From CAWINY01 sp963837635 (lineage in GTDB: Bacteria; Acidobacteriota; Terriglobia; Terriglobales; Acidobacteriaceae), in contig CAWINY010000005.1 in NCBI GenBank assembly GCA_963837635.1, positions 62,001 through 126,000 on the forward strand: a stretch of DNA of 64,000 nucleotides, read 5' to 3'. Position numbers and translations under genes: made by a program. This document shows, piece by piece, positions 7,496 to 15,060 of the stretch. The number at the start of each line of letters is the position of its first letter. Within the stretch, counting starts at the first letter, position 1. The notes under the pieces were generated by a model. That model was not told where the DNA came from. It made no database searches and saw only the letters and a program-made list of their open reading frames with translations.

Positions 7496-8418
7496 GCACT
7501 ACCGCAATCGAAATCTGCAATCCGGCCGAGCCGTTTCTGCGGAGTGAGCGCATGCCTTCCATCTGGTGTCCAGGCTGCGGCATTGGCACCACGGTGAACT
7601 GCTTCACCCGCGCGCTGCTCGACTCCAAGCTCGACCTGAAGAACACATCCATCGTCAGCGGCATCGGCTGCACCGGCCGCGTCGCCGGCTACATGAAGTT
7701 GGACTCGTTCCACACCACCCACGGTCGCGCCATCCCCTTCGCCACCGGCCTGAAGATGGCCAACCCCAAGCTGAACGTGATCGTGTATTCGGGGGACGGC
7801 GACTTGAGCGGGATCGGCGGCAATCACCTGATCCACGCCGCCCGCCGCAACATTGACCTCAAGGTGATCTGCGTCAACAACATGATCTACGGCATGACCG
7901 GCGGCCAGACTTCGCCGGCCACACCGGAAGACATCATCACCTCGACTGCCCCCTACGGCTGCTACGATCCGAATTTCAACCTGCCGCAGTTGGTCGAGGC
8001 CGCCGGCGCGGTGTATGTCGCGCGCTGGACGGTGTTCCACGTCAAGCAGATTGCCCGCGCCATGTCGGAAGCCTTCGCCAAGAAGGGCTTCACCTTCATC
8101 GAGATCATCTCGCCCTGCCCGACGCTGTATCAGCGGCGCAACAAGATGGGCGACGGTCTGGCCGCGCTGAAGTTCTACAAGCAGGTCAGTAAGATTAAGA
8201 ATGGCGCGCCGACCAGCGAATGTGGCATGACCCGCACGGGCGAAATCGTCGTCGGCAAGTTCGTGGACCGGCATCGTCCCGACCTGACCGAGCTGATGAG
8301 AGCCCAATTCCATGAGACGCTGGGCGATAGATACCGCGACTACTCGGATGATAGGGAAGGCCTGGAGTCGCACACCTGTTGCGGCGGGGAAGAGGAGGTC
8401 GAAGCATGTCAAAGCTAA
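7492..8418 (+). CDS. korB: 2-oxoacid:ferredoxin oxidoreductase beta subunit (TPP-binding)
   Basis: A 308-residue subunit binding thiamine diphosphate and one [4Fe-4S] cluster. WCPGCG (Cys26, Cys29) starts the cluster-binding set. GDGD at 101-104 and NN at 129-130 form the TPP/Mg motif, followed by GMTGGQTSPATP. The start overlaps the alpha stop as ATGA, indicating translational coupling. The 3' end overlaps the gamma gene by 13 nt. Confidence 0.93.
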   Translation: MSTTAIEICNPAEPFLRSERMPSIWCPGCGIGTTVNCFTRALLDSKLDLKNTSIVSGIGCTGRVAGYMKLDSFHTTHGRAIPFATGLKMANPKLNVIVYSGDGDLSGIGGNHLIHAARRNIDLKVICVNNMIYGMTGGQTSPATPEDIITSTAPYGCYDPNFNLPQLVEAAGAVYVARWTVFHVKQIARAMSEAFAKKGFTFIEIISPCPTLYQRRNKMGDGLAALKFYKQVSKIKNGAPTSECGMTRTGEIVVGKFVDRHRPDLTELMRAQFHETLGDRYRDYSDDREGLESHTCCGGEEEVEACQS

Positions 8419-8981
8419 CGGAAGTCCGAATTGCCGGGTATGGCGGCCAGGGCGTGATCCTGTCGGCCATCGTCATCGGTAAGGCTGCCGCGGTGAACGA
8501 GGGTAACTTCGCCACCATGACCCAGGCCTTCGGTCCGGAAGCCCGTGGCGGCGCCTGCAGCGCTCAGGTTGTCCTTTCGGACGAGCCGGTGCTGTATCCC
8601 TACGTCACCCGCCCCGATGTGTTGGTCGTGATGTCGAAAGAGGCGTACGCCAAGTTCGCTCCCGAAGTGAAGGAAGGCGGCATGCTGCTGGTCGAGGAGA
8701 CCCTGGTTGAGGTGTCCGACATCTCGGCCGGCCGCAAGATCTACGGTTGTCCGGCCACGGTCATCGCCGAGGAACTCGGCAAGCGTATGGTGGTGAACAT
8801 CGTGATGACCGGCTTCTTCGCCGCCATCACCAAGTTGGTCAGCCGCGATGCTCTGCGCAAAGCGGTCGCCGATTCGGTTCCGGCGGCTTTCCAGGAGCTG
8901 AACCTCAAGGCCTTCGACCGAGGCTACGAGTGCGGATTGGAGCAGCTGAACGAGACAGCGGCTGCCACCACGGCCCGCTAA
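8406..8981 (+). CDS. korC: 2-oxoacid:ferredoxin oxidoreductase gamma subunit
   Basis: A 191-residue gamma domain that contacts the CoA-binding side of the complex. The glycine-rich start RIAGYGGQGVILSA and the block QAFGPEARGGACSAQVVLS are diagnostic of the POR/KOR gamma family. The ATG at 8406 lies inside the beta gene, so translation is coupled. It is last in the operon and is followed by a terminator at 9007. Confidence 0.93.
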   Translation: MSKLTEVRIAGYGGQGVILSAIVIGKAAAVNEGNFATMTQAFGPEARGGACSAQVVLSDEPVLYPYVTRPDVLVVMSKEAYAKFAPEVKEGGMLLVEETLVEVSDISAGRKIYGCPATVIAEELGKRMVVNIVMTGFFAAITKLVSRDALRKAVADSVPAAFQELNLKAFDRGYECGLEQLNETAAATTAR

Positions 8982-9006
8982 CATAACCCAAGGAACGACG
9001 TACTAT

Positions 9007-9032
9007 GGCCCGGGGCGACCTGGGCCTTTTTT
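9007..9032 (+). terminator. Rho-independent terminator of the korDABC operon
   Basis: A GC hairpin, ggcccggg paired with cctgggcc (one mismatch), followed directly by TTTTTT. It lies 26 nt after the gamma-subunit stop. Confidence 0.8.
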
Positions 9033-9070
9033 CGTTAGCCCATAATGTGCCGAGTGCGATAGAGAACATC

Positions 9071-9134
9071 TAACGCGAAGCCGCGAAGGCGCGAAGCAAT
9101 CTTGACCTCTTCGCGTCCTCGCGACTTCGCGTTA
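9071..9134. repeat. family B inverted repeat (GCGAAG modules)
   Basis: The left arm taacgcgaagccgcgaaggc pairs with the right arm ending gcgacttcgcgtta. GCGAAG is repeated every 8 nt in each arm. It lies between the operon terminator and msrA. Confidence 0.75.
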
Positions 9135-9187
9135 AACGTGTTGAACCCTTCGCGGAACTTCCGGGCAGCTCACGCATCCAATCCGCT

Positions 9188-9727
9188 ATGCCGAGTGAGA
9201 CAGCAATTTTTGGCGGCGGCTGCTTCTGGTGCATCGAAGCCGTATTTGAACGCGTAACCGGGGTGCAGTCGGTGGATTCCGGCTACATGGGCGGGCAGGT
9301 TGCCGGTCCCACCTACCAGCAGGTCTGCACTGGTGTGACCGGGCACGCCGAGGTGGCCCGCATCATCTTCGATCCCGCGCAGGTCAGCTATCACGAACTC
9401 CTCGACGTCTTCTTCGCGGTCCACGATCCGACAACCCTGAACCGCCAGGGGAACGACTTCGGATCGCAATACCGATCGGTGATCTTCTATACGTCTGAGC
9501 AGCAAAAGCGGGAGGCGGAACAGGCCATCACCGAACTGGGCGGCTCGCACCAGTACGACGATCTTGTGGTGACCACCGTCGAGCCCGCAGGGGAATTCTA
9601 TCCGGCCGAGGACTATCACCAGGATTACTACTCGCAACATTCCTCTGCGCCGTATTGTCAGTTTGTCATCGCCCCCAAAGTGCAGAAGTTCGACAAGCTC
9701 TTTGGGGGCAAACTGAAGGCGTCGTGA
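9188..9727 (+). CDS. msrA: peptide methionine-(S)-S-oxide reductase
   Basis: Repairs oxidised methionine in proteins. It has 179 residues, typical for a single-domain MsrA. The catalytic motif GGGCFWC is at residues 9-15, with Cys12 as nucleophile. Other signatures are the GHAEV and YHQDYYS blocks. The ATG at 9188 has no strong ribosome site. Its last codons contain a perfect 10-bp inverted repeat (gcccccaaag at 9671, ctttgggggc at 9700), possibly a stability or termination hairpin embedded in the coding end. Confidence 0.96.
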   Translation: MPSETAIFGGGCFWCIEAVFERVTGVQSVDSGYMGGQVAGPTYQQVCTGVTGHAEVARIIFDPAQVSYHELLDVFFAVHDPTTLNRQGNDFGSQYRSVIFYTSEQQKREAEQAITELGGSHQYDDLVVTTVEPAGEFYPAEDYHQDYYSQHSSAPYCQFVIAPKVQKFDKLFGGKLKAS

Positions 9728-9757
9728 TGCCTACTGTGGCGCTGAATAGGCGCAGAT

Positions 9758-9838
9758 TGTAGCGCCGGCGTCTCGCCGGCGGGCCCTCTGCACCGTGGCA
9801 TTGCGAACGGAACCCGCCGGCGAGACGCCGGCGCTACG
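9758..9838. repeat. family D inverted repeat (GCCGGCGTCTCGCCGGCG)
   Basis: tgtagcgccggcgtctcgcc and its inverse at the right end (ggcgagacgccggcgctacg) flank about 35 nt. Each arm is itself palindromic around GTCTC/GAGAC. It starts 30 nt after the msrA stop. Confidence 0.8.
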
Positions 9839-9868
9839 ACAGGCCGATGTTCCACTCTGGAGTGACCG

Positions 9869-10726
9869 ATGTCGAACCGAGCCCTTATTGAAAGTGTGCG
9901 CGCCGCCCTGCCCGCCCTGCCTCTTACCATCGAAGGCGCCGCCGTGCTTCACCAGATGATGCGCTTCCGCTGGTCGGAGTGGCGCAAGCGCAGCGACGTG
10001 GAGCGCGCCAGTCTGGTGAATGAAGCGGTCGAGAAGCTTGCTCCGGCTGAGGCGGAAGGCCACAGCGCGGTGTTCTCGCTGCTGGGGCACAAGGGCGACC
10101 TCCTGTTTGTCCACTTCCGCGATTCCTTCGAGGAACTTACCGGAGCGCAGCTTGCGATCAGCACGCTGGGGCTTGGGGATTTCCTGGAGCCGGTTGCGTC
10201 TTATGTCTCGGTGGTGGAACTCGGGCTGTACGAATCGACCGTCAAGCTCTATCGTTCGCTCGCCGAACGCGGCGTGGCTGAGCATTCGGAGGAGTGGAAC
10301 CGGGAAGTGCAGGAACTTCTAGGCCGGCAGCGTGCAGCCATGCGCCCACGGCTGTTTCCGAAGATTCCGAACACCGGGTATCTGTGTTTCTATCCCATGG
10401 ACCGCAAGCGCGGTGAAGACAAGAACTGGTATACGTTGCCGATCGAGGAGCGCCAGCGGCAGATGGAGCAGCACGGCAGCGTCGGCCGGCGCTACGCGGG
10501 CAAAGTGCAGCAGATCATCTCCGGCTCCATCGGCTTCGATGACTGGGAGTGGGGCGTGGATCTGTTCGGCAACGATCCCGTGATCTTCAAGCAACTGATC
10601 TACGAGATGCGCTTCGACGAGGTCAGCGGCGTGTACTCGAATTTCGGCACCTTCTACATCGCACAGCGCTGCCTGCTGGCGCAGCTCGGGGAATTACTCG
10701 GCGGCAAGGCGCCAAAGAAAGCCTGA
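9869..10726 (+). CDS. hemQ: coproheme decarboxylase (chlorite dismutase family)
   Basis: Last enzyme of the coproporphyrin-dependent heme pathway, converting coproheme to heme b. It has 285 residues. The catalytic-tyrosine motif NWY is at 186-188 within MDRKRGEDKNWYTLP. HG at 202-203 and GKVQQIISGS-GFDDWEWGVDLF match the C-terminal heme domain. GAGTGACC precedes the ATG. A true chlorite dismutase is less likely because the HemQ-type MDRKR...NWY block is present. The other heme genes are not in the window. Confidence 0.9.
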   Translation: MSNRALIESVRAALPALPLTIEGAAVLHQMMRFRWSEWRKRSDVERASLVNEAVEKLAPAEAEGHSAVFSLLGHKGDLLFVHFRDSFEELTGAQLAISTLGLGDFLEPVASYVSVVELGLYESTVKLYRSLAERGVAEHSEEWNREVQELLGRQRAAMRPRLFPKIPNTGYLCFYPMDRKRGEDKNWYTLPIEERQRQMEQHGSVGRRYAGKVQQIISGSIGFDDWEWGVDLFGNDPVIFKQLIYEMRFDEVSGVYSNFGTFYIAQRCLLAQLGELLGGKAPKKA

Positions 10727-10741
10727 CGGCCCCCAAACCCC

Positions 10742-10833
10742 TTACCGCGGATTTCACGGATTTGGAGCGGATCGACACGGATTCTTAGGGAATATCCGCA
10801 CAATCCGCTTTTCATCCGTCAAATCCGCGGTAA
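10742..10833. repeat. family A inverted repeat after hemQ
   Basis: The arms begin ttaccgcggatttcacggat and end atccgtcaaatccgcggtaa, one of the best-matched copies. It starts 15 nt after the hemQ stop. Confidence 0.8.
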
Positions 10834-10905
10834 GCAGTTTTCGGACGCTTCGTCTGAGATCACCCGATAACCGGATCGCCCGATCACCCGATCGTCCGTT
10901 GAATA

Positions 10906-10935
10906 TTGACTCCGCCTCCTGCCTCTCCGTATGCT
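10906..10935 (+). promoter_or_regulatory. sigma-70-type promoter of the 75-aa gene
   Basis: TTGACT at 10906-10911 and TATGCT at 10930-10935, separated by 18 nt. The expected start near 10942 is only a few bases before the ATG at 10947, so the leader would be absent or nearly so. Confidence 0.5.
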
Positions 10936-10946
10936 GGAACTTCACC

Positions 10947-11174
10947 ATGGCCGTTAAGAGCATTCAACAGGGACAGGTCTGGCGCCACGACCAGAGCATG
11001 CAAAACTTCCTCGTGACCAAGCTGTACGACGAGGTGTTCACGCAGTACGCGATTCTGCGTCCGGCAGATGCTGGCGCCGCCAGCGCCGAAACCACCCGCG
11101 TCAAGGTCCAAAAGACTGGCGACGGGGCGACCCTGCCGGGGTACACCTTTACTCAGGACGCGCAGGAGTTCTGA
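10947..11174 (+). CDS. conserved small protein of unknown function
   Basis: A 75-residue soluble protein. The start at 10947 (MAVKSIQQGQ) is preferred to the upstream in-frame start at 10899 because a -35/-10 pair ends at 10935. The core WRHDQSMQNFLVTKLYDEVFTQYAILR is followed by a TRVKV strand. There is no signal peptide, membrane segment or metal motif. Compact alternating hydrophobic residues suggest a small beta domain. I do not recognise the family; coding-like codon use and promoter spacing support a real gene. Confidence 0.65.
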   Translation: MAVKSIQQGQVWRHDQSMQNFLVTKLYDEVFTQYAILRPADAGAASAETTRVKVQKTGDGATLPGYTFTQDAQEF

Positions 11175-11217
11175 AGGACCATGCGTGGCCCATGTGATGG
11201 CGTAGCCTCTACCTGCA

Positions 11218-11342
11218 GATTGTCATCCTGAGCGGAGCGCAGCGGAGTCGAAGGACCTTGTGGTGCAACGTGGAAAACGCGAGGTGCTTCGACTCGACGG
11301 ATCGCAAACATCTCGCGATCCATCTCGCTCAACATGACAATC
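11218..11342. repeat. family J inverted repeat (TGTCATCCTGAGCG)
   Basis: The left arm attgtcatcctgagcggagc and a weaker right arm ending ctcgctcaacatgacaat flank about 80 nt. It lies between the 75-aa gene and the DedA gene. Confidence 0.65.
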
Positions 11343-11409
11343 GAAAATGTCGAGTCCCCGGCAACGAAAGCCGAAGAACCGGCCACGGGAATCTGGAAGC
11401 TCTTAACGA

Positions 11410-12039
11410 ATGTCCAAAATCATCTCCGTCCTTAGCGTCTTCGTCATTTCCGTGATCTCAGCAAGCGGATATCTCGGCATCCTCCTGCTGATGAGCATCG
11501 AATCGGCCTGCATTCCGTTACCGTCGGAAGTCATCATGCCGTTCTCGGGCTATTTGGTGTTCACCGGGCGTTTCAGCCTGTGGTGGGTGGCCACGGTGGG
11601 GGCGCTGGGCTGCAACCTGGGCTCGCTGGTCGCCTATGAGATTGGCTATTACGGCGGCCGCCCCCTGGTGGAGCGCTACGGCTCTTACATCCTGCTCAGC
11701 CGCAACGAACTGGATCTGGCCGACCGCTTCTTCGCAAGATATGGCAGCGCCACCGTATTCTTCAGCCGCCTGTTGCCGGTCGTCCGCACCTTCATTGCGC
11801 TACCGGCTGGGGTGGCGCGCATGCCCCGGCTGCGCTTTCACATCTACACCTTCGCCGGATCCTGGCCATGGTGTCTGGGTCTGGCCTGGATCGGCATGAA
11901 ACTAGGTGAGCAGTGGGACACCGATCCGCGCCTGAAGATCTGGTTCCACCGGTTTGATGCGATCATCGGCGGCTTCCTGGTTTTTGGGATGATCTGGTTC
12001 CTCTGGTCGCGCTGGCAGCATCGCATTCGGCCGGCTTGA
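11410..12039 (+). CDS. DedA-family inner-membrane protein
   Basis: A 209-residue polytopic membrane protein. The DedA/SNARE-associated core is visible: the E-x-x-x-P-P/SE motif in SIESACIPLPSEVIMPFSGYLV, then GALGCNLGSLVAYEIGYYGGRP, and the re-entrant FFSRLLPVVRTFIALPAGVARM block. Family members act in lipid-carrier flipping and membrane homeostasis. A second, distinct DedA gene is at 22037. Start 11410 is used, with GGAAGC about 10 nt upstream. Confidence 0.88.
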   Translation: MSKIISVLSVFVISVISASGYLGILLLMSIESACIPLPSEVIMPFSGYLVFTGRFSLWWVATVGALGCNLGSLVAYEIGYYGGRPLVERYGSYILLSRNELDLADRFFARYGSATVFFSRLLPVVRTFIALPAGVARMPRLRFHIYTFAGSWPWCLGLAWIGMKLGEQWDTDPRLKIWFHRFDAIIGGFLVFGMIWFLWSRWQHRIRPA

Positions 12040-12057
12040 GAGGCACGTGAATTGTGA

Positions 12058-12100
12058 GGGTGCCCCACATCTGCGAAAGGCGCGCAGATGTGGGGCACCC
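12058..12100. repeat. family C perfect hairpin (GGGTGCCCCACATCTGCG)
   Basis: A perfect 18-bp stem (12058-12075 with 12083-12100) with a 7-nt loop. A half copy of family D follows at 12103-12125. It lies between the convergent ends of dedA and the TPR gene, so it could act as a bidirectional terminator. Confidence 0.85.
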
Positions 12101-12134
12101 TTGCCCGCCGGCGTCTCGCCGGCGCAACCCTTCC

Positions 12135-13532
12135 CTATCTTGGTTTGTGGCGGGGAGGAGTCGTTGTGGTGCGGGCCGGTGCTCCGACCAGCGTGCCCTG
12201 GTCCATGCTGATCAGGAACGGCTGAGTGGTGAAGCTGACCGGGACAGCCTGCACCTGGATCATGGCGCCCACCTTGGGCATCCGGGTGGCCGGGATGGGT
12301 CCCACCATGGTGACCTCAACATCCGGAACCCTCTTTTCGATGTCCTCCGCCGTAGCCGAAAGAGTTAGCTTGCCCGGGGTAGCGCTGACCAACTGCGCCT
12401 CGAAGGCGATCGGCTTACCCTTAATCTGGCTCCAGACCTGATCCGCCGCCTGCTGGTTGCCGGAGGTGAAGATCAACTGGAACTCGTCAAAGGACATGTC
12501 TTTCACCGCCTTGGTCTGGACCAGCTTGGCCGCCTGATCGGCGGGCGTCGGCGCCGGAGCGATGCTGAAGTTGGCGGGAGGCATGGGGTTCTGCGCGGCC
12601 TGTTGCAGCAACTGATCCCAGCCATCGTCGCCGCCGTGATACTTCACATAGGCGGACTTGCCGTAGCGCGCGATTTGCTGCTGCGCCGCCGGATTCTGAG
12701 CGGCCAGACTTATCGCCCTGGCGATGAACCATAGCCCATTCAGCCGGTGGGGATCGGCTTGCGGAGCCGCCGCGACGGGCTGGGTGGCATCCGCAGCCGG
12801 AGCTTGGGTCCCGGTGGACGTTGCTGGGGCCGTGCTGCTCGGGCTTGCTGGTGCCTCCAAATAAGCCAGCGCCAACGGGTAAACGTCATTCAAGTTGTTC
12901 GGGTTGGCCTTCACCGCCGCCAGTAGATGCTCCTGTGCGAGGGGATAATTCTTGTTCTGCAATGCCGCCATGCCGACCGCGCCGTGGAAGATCGCCCCCG
13001 TATCGGTTTTCAGCTTCTGGAAATCCGCATCGGACATGCCCTCGGGCTTCTGCATGTTCTGCAGGGCCTGCAGGCCGCGTTCCCCGTACTGCTGCGCGGC
13101 GGCCAGCGCCTGCTGGCCATTGGCTCCGCTGGCTTGGTTGCGATTGATGTAGGTCAGTAGCGCCAGCGCCCGGACGTTGTTGGGATCAGTCTGCAGCAGG
13201 CGGTTGGCCGCATCCACGACCTTTTGCCCGTTGCCTGCCTGCTGATAGGAGGCCATGAGCAGTTCGAGCGCGTCCGTCTTCATGACGCTGCCGGGATACT
13301 GCTGCAGGAAGCCCTCCAGCAGAACTGCCTTCTGATTCGGATCGGTGGTATTCAGGGCGTTCAGGTAAGCGTTGTACTCGGCGGGGTCCTTGATCTCTTT
13401 CTTCTGTTGTGGCGCGGCCTGCTGCTGCGCTGCCGGTGCGGCCTGCCCGCCAGCCGGCTGCTGCGGGGCGGCATAGGCGGCTGCGCTGACCGCTACCGCA
13501 AGCGCCATGGTCACGAACTTTCTCATCTTCAC
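12135..13532 (-). CDS. secreted tetratricopeptide-repeat protein
   Basis: A 465-residue exported protein. A signal peptide occupies residues 1-21 (MKMRKFVTMALAVAVSAAAYA). A Gln/Ala/Pro-rich linker (about 22-45) leads into TPR-like helices to about residue 225 (for example AYLNALNTTDPNQKAVLLEGFLQ and ANRLLQTDPNNVRALALL). A Ser/Thr/Ala/Pro linker follows, then a C-terminal helical and beta region. No catalytic motif is seen. The role is probably envelope scaffolding; the partner is unknown. GAAGGAG precedes the ATG. Confidence 0.8.
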   Translation of the reverse strand: MKMRKFVTMALAVAVSAAAYAAPQQPAGGQAAPAAQQQAAPQQKKEIKDPAEYNAYLNALNTTDPNQKAVLLEGFLQQYPGSVMKTDALELLMASYQQAGNGQKVVDAANRLLQTDPNNVRALALLTYINRNQASGANGQQALAAAQQYGERGLQALQNMQKPEGMSDADFQKLKTDTGAIFHGAVGMAALQNKNYPLAQEHLLAAVKANPNNLNDVYPLALAYLEAPASPSSTAPATSTGTQAPAADATQPVAAAPQADPHRLNGLWFIARAISLAAQNPAAQQQIARYGKSAYVKYHGGDDGWDQLLQQAAQNPMPPANFSIAPAPTPADQAAKLVQTKAVKDMSFDEFQLIFTSGNQQAADQVWSQIKGKPIAFEAQLVSATPGKLTLSATAEDIEKRVPDVEVTMVGPIPATRMPKVGAMIQVQAVPVSFTTQPFLISMDQGTLVGAPARTTTTPPRHKPR

Positions 13533-13991
13533 TCTTCACTCCTTCAACTCTTGGGAAGGGATTTCCAACCTCAGTGCTGTTCTGCGCGAACCACCCTGCG
13601 CGAAGAGCGCTCCGGAACGCCTCTACAGCCCCCACAGCACACCACGGTAATGCTGTTTTCATCGACCAAGTCCAAGGCTCAAGACAACTCCGGTCAGGTC
13701 TTGATGCACGAACCATGGTAGTAGCTTAGGAGCGAGAATTATAGGAATGTACCTTGCTGGTGGCAAGTCGCGTGCCGAGTGCTCCCGTTCCTGCAGCCTT
13801 GGATGTGTTGCCAGCAGTGCCGGATGCGTCGAGCCGTACAATCATGTCGCTGGGCGAGGCTTCCCGCTTACCCGTTTCCACGCTCCAACCGCCAAACAGC
13901 GTGGATTGGGGGCTGTTGCCTTTCCCGAAATTGACGTCCCCGACGCGCGGTGGTTAGCCGTGGCGTCGGCGACTTTCAGGAGTAAGAACGC
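13533..13991. other. divergent promoter region between the TPR gene and the SDR gene
   Basis: 459 nt. A TTG-initiated open frame of 67 codons at 13754-13957 has plausible codon composition, but no ribosome site and no recognisable family, so it is not called as a gene. GGAGTAA near 13979 is the SDR ribosome site. I see no RNA gene or hairpin-family repeat. Confidence 0.5.
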
Positions 13992-14714
13992 ATGTCCACG
14001 GAAAAAGTTCTTGCCGGCCAAGTCGCGGTCGTGACCGGAGGCGGTTACGGCATCGGCGCGGCTATTGCCCATCGCCTTGCCTCAATCGGCGCCAACACCG
14101 TCATTTGCGGCCGGACGGCAGCCAAGCTTCACGATACCGCGGCCCAGATCCGCAACCAGGGCGGAAGCTGTCAGGCTGTTCAGTGCGACGTCACCGATCT
14201 GCATTCCGTCGAATCTCTGGCGGCGCAGGTGGAGAAGGATTTCGGGCGGACTGACATTCTGGTAAACAATGCAGGCGTGGGCGTCTTTGGCAAGCCGCTG
14301 CTGGAGTTGTCCCCGGAGGAGTGGAACCTGATGTTCAACACCAACCTGCGCGGCGTCTTTTACTGTATCCGTGCCTTTGCGCCCATGATGGTGCGCGCCA
14401 GGAGCGGTCACATCGTCAACATCTCGTCGCTGGCGAGCAAGAACCCCGTCCCGAATGGGGCAGCCTACGCGGCCACCAAGTCGGGACTGAATGGCCTCAG
14501 TGTCTCCCTTGCCGAGGAGCTGCGCGGCCATAACATCCGCGTCAGCGTGATTTGCCCGGGTTCCACAGTGAGCGAGTTGAGTCCGCACCAGGGCAAGGAC
14601 CAGAACAAGATGCTGCGCGGCGAGGACATTGCGCACGTGGTCGCCATGCTCGTGACCCAGGCGCCGCAGTCGTTCGTTAGTGAGGTGCTGCTAAGGCCGA
14701 CGCAGAAGCCGTAG
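13992..14714 (+). CDS. short-chain dehydrogenase/reductase (FabG-like)
   Basis: NAD(P)-dependent oxidoreductase with a Rossmann fold, 240 residues. The TGxxxGxG cofactor motif is at 15-22 (TGGGYGIG), NNAG at 92-95, Ser145/146, and YxxxK at Tyr159-Lys163 (YAATK). All catalytic residues are present. It resembles 3-oxoacyl-ACP reductases, but that clade includes many alcohol and sugar dehydrogenases, and neighbours do not fix the substrate. CAGGAG precedes the ATG. Confidence 0.9.
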   Translation: MSTEKVLAGQVAVVTGGGYGIGAAIAHRLASIGANTVICGRTAAKLHDTAAQIRNQGGSCQAVQCDVTDLHSVESLAAQVEKDFGRTDILVNNAGVGVFGKPLLELSPEEWNLMFNTNLRGVFYCIRAFAPMMVRARSGHIVNISSLASKNPVPNGAAYAATKSGLNGLSVSLAEELRGHNIRVSVICPGSTVSELSPHQGKDQNKMLRGEDIAHVVAMLVTQAPQSFVSEVLLRPTQKP

Positions 14715-14809
14715 ATGTCGGGTATCCGGTAACAGGCCCTGAGTGCCCGATGTTTGTGGCAACCCAACCAAAGAGGTTGGCGGTGGTGCAGTTTGGATTT
14801 CCACAGGGA

Positions 14810-14838
14810 TTGGACCGCCAGCCCGGACCACGTAAACT
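14810..14838 (+). promoter_or_regulatory. sigma-70-type promoter giving a leaderless transcript
   Basis: TTGGAC at 14810-14815 and TAAACT at 14833-14838 with the ideal 17-nt spacer. Only 6 nt separate the -10 from the ATG at 14845, so the message should start at the start codon. Confidence 0.55.
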
Positions 14839-14844
14839 GGATAC

Positions 14845-14910
14845 ATGGGAAACAAGAACGCACCAAAACGTGAAACCAAGAAACCGGCCAAGAAAAAGGC
14901 CAAAGCCTAA
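14845..14910 (+). CDS. 21-residue lysine-rich peptide
   Basis: A very small open frame, MGNKNAPKRETKKPAKKKA followed by Lys-Ala. Nine of 21 residues are Lys. It resembles short, basic, KPKKK-type hypothetical proteins that recur in many bacteria (from memory, no search made). A canonical promoter ends 6 nt upstream of the ATG. It may bind nucleic acid. It is easily missed because of its length. Confidence 0.5.
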   Translation: MGNKNAPKRETKKPAKKKAKA

Positions 14911-15010
14911 CGCGAGGACTGCAGCTAGGCCGCCGTGCGGATCGTGCGAGAGGGACGAAGGGCTATGCCTCTATACCTCGTCGGGGCATGGTAGTTCCAG
15001 GGGCTGGTGG

Positions 15011-15041
15011 CCCACTCAAGCCCGTTGTTGGCTTGAGTGGG
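15011..15041. terminator. terminator-like hairpin between the small peptide gene and glcF
   Basis: cccactcaagcc pairs perfectly with ggcttgagtggg around a 7-nt loop. No T-run follows on either strand, so it may be a bidirectional 3'-end hairpin and not an intrinsic terminator. Confidence 0.45.
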
Positions 15042-15060
15042 TAGCATGCGCGTACCGCCT

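Noticed and set aside
7201..8412. 403-codon frame antisense to korB and korA
   Set aside because: Shadow of conserved coding sequence; Asp/His/Val-rich with no motif.
13754..13957. 67-codon TTG-initiated frame upstream of the SDR gene
   Set aside because: No ribosome site, motif or known family; could be real but is not supported.
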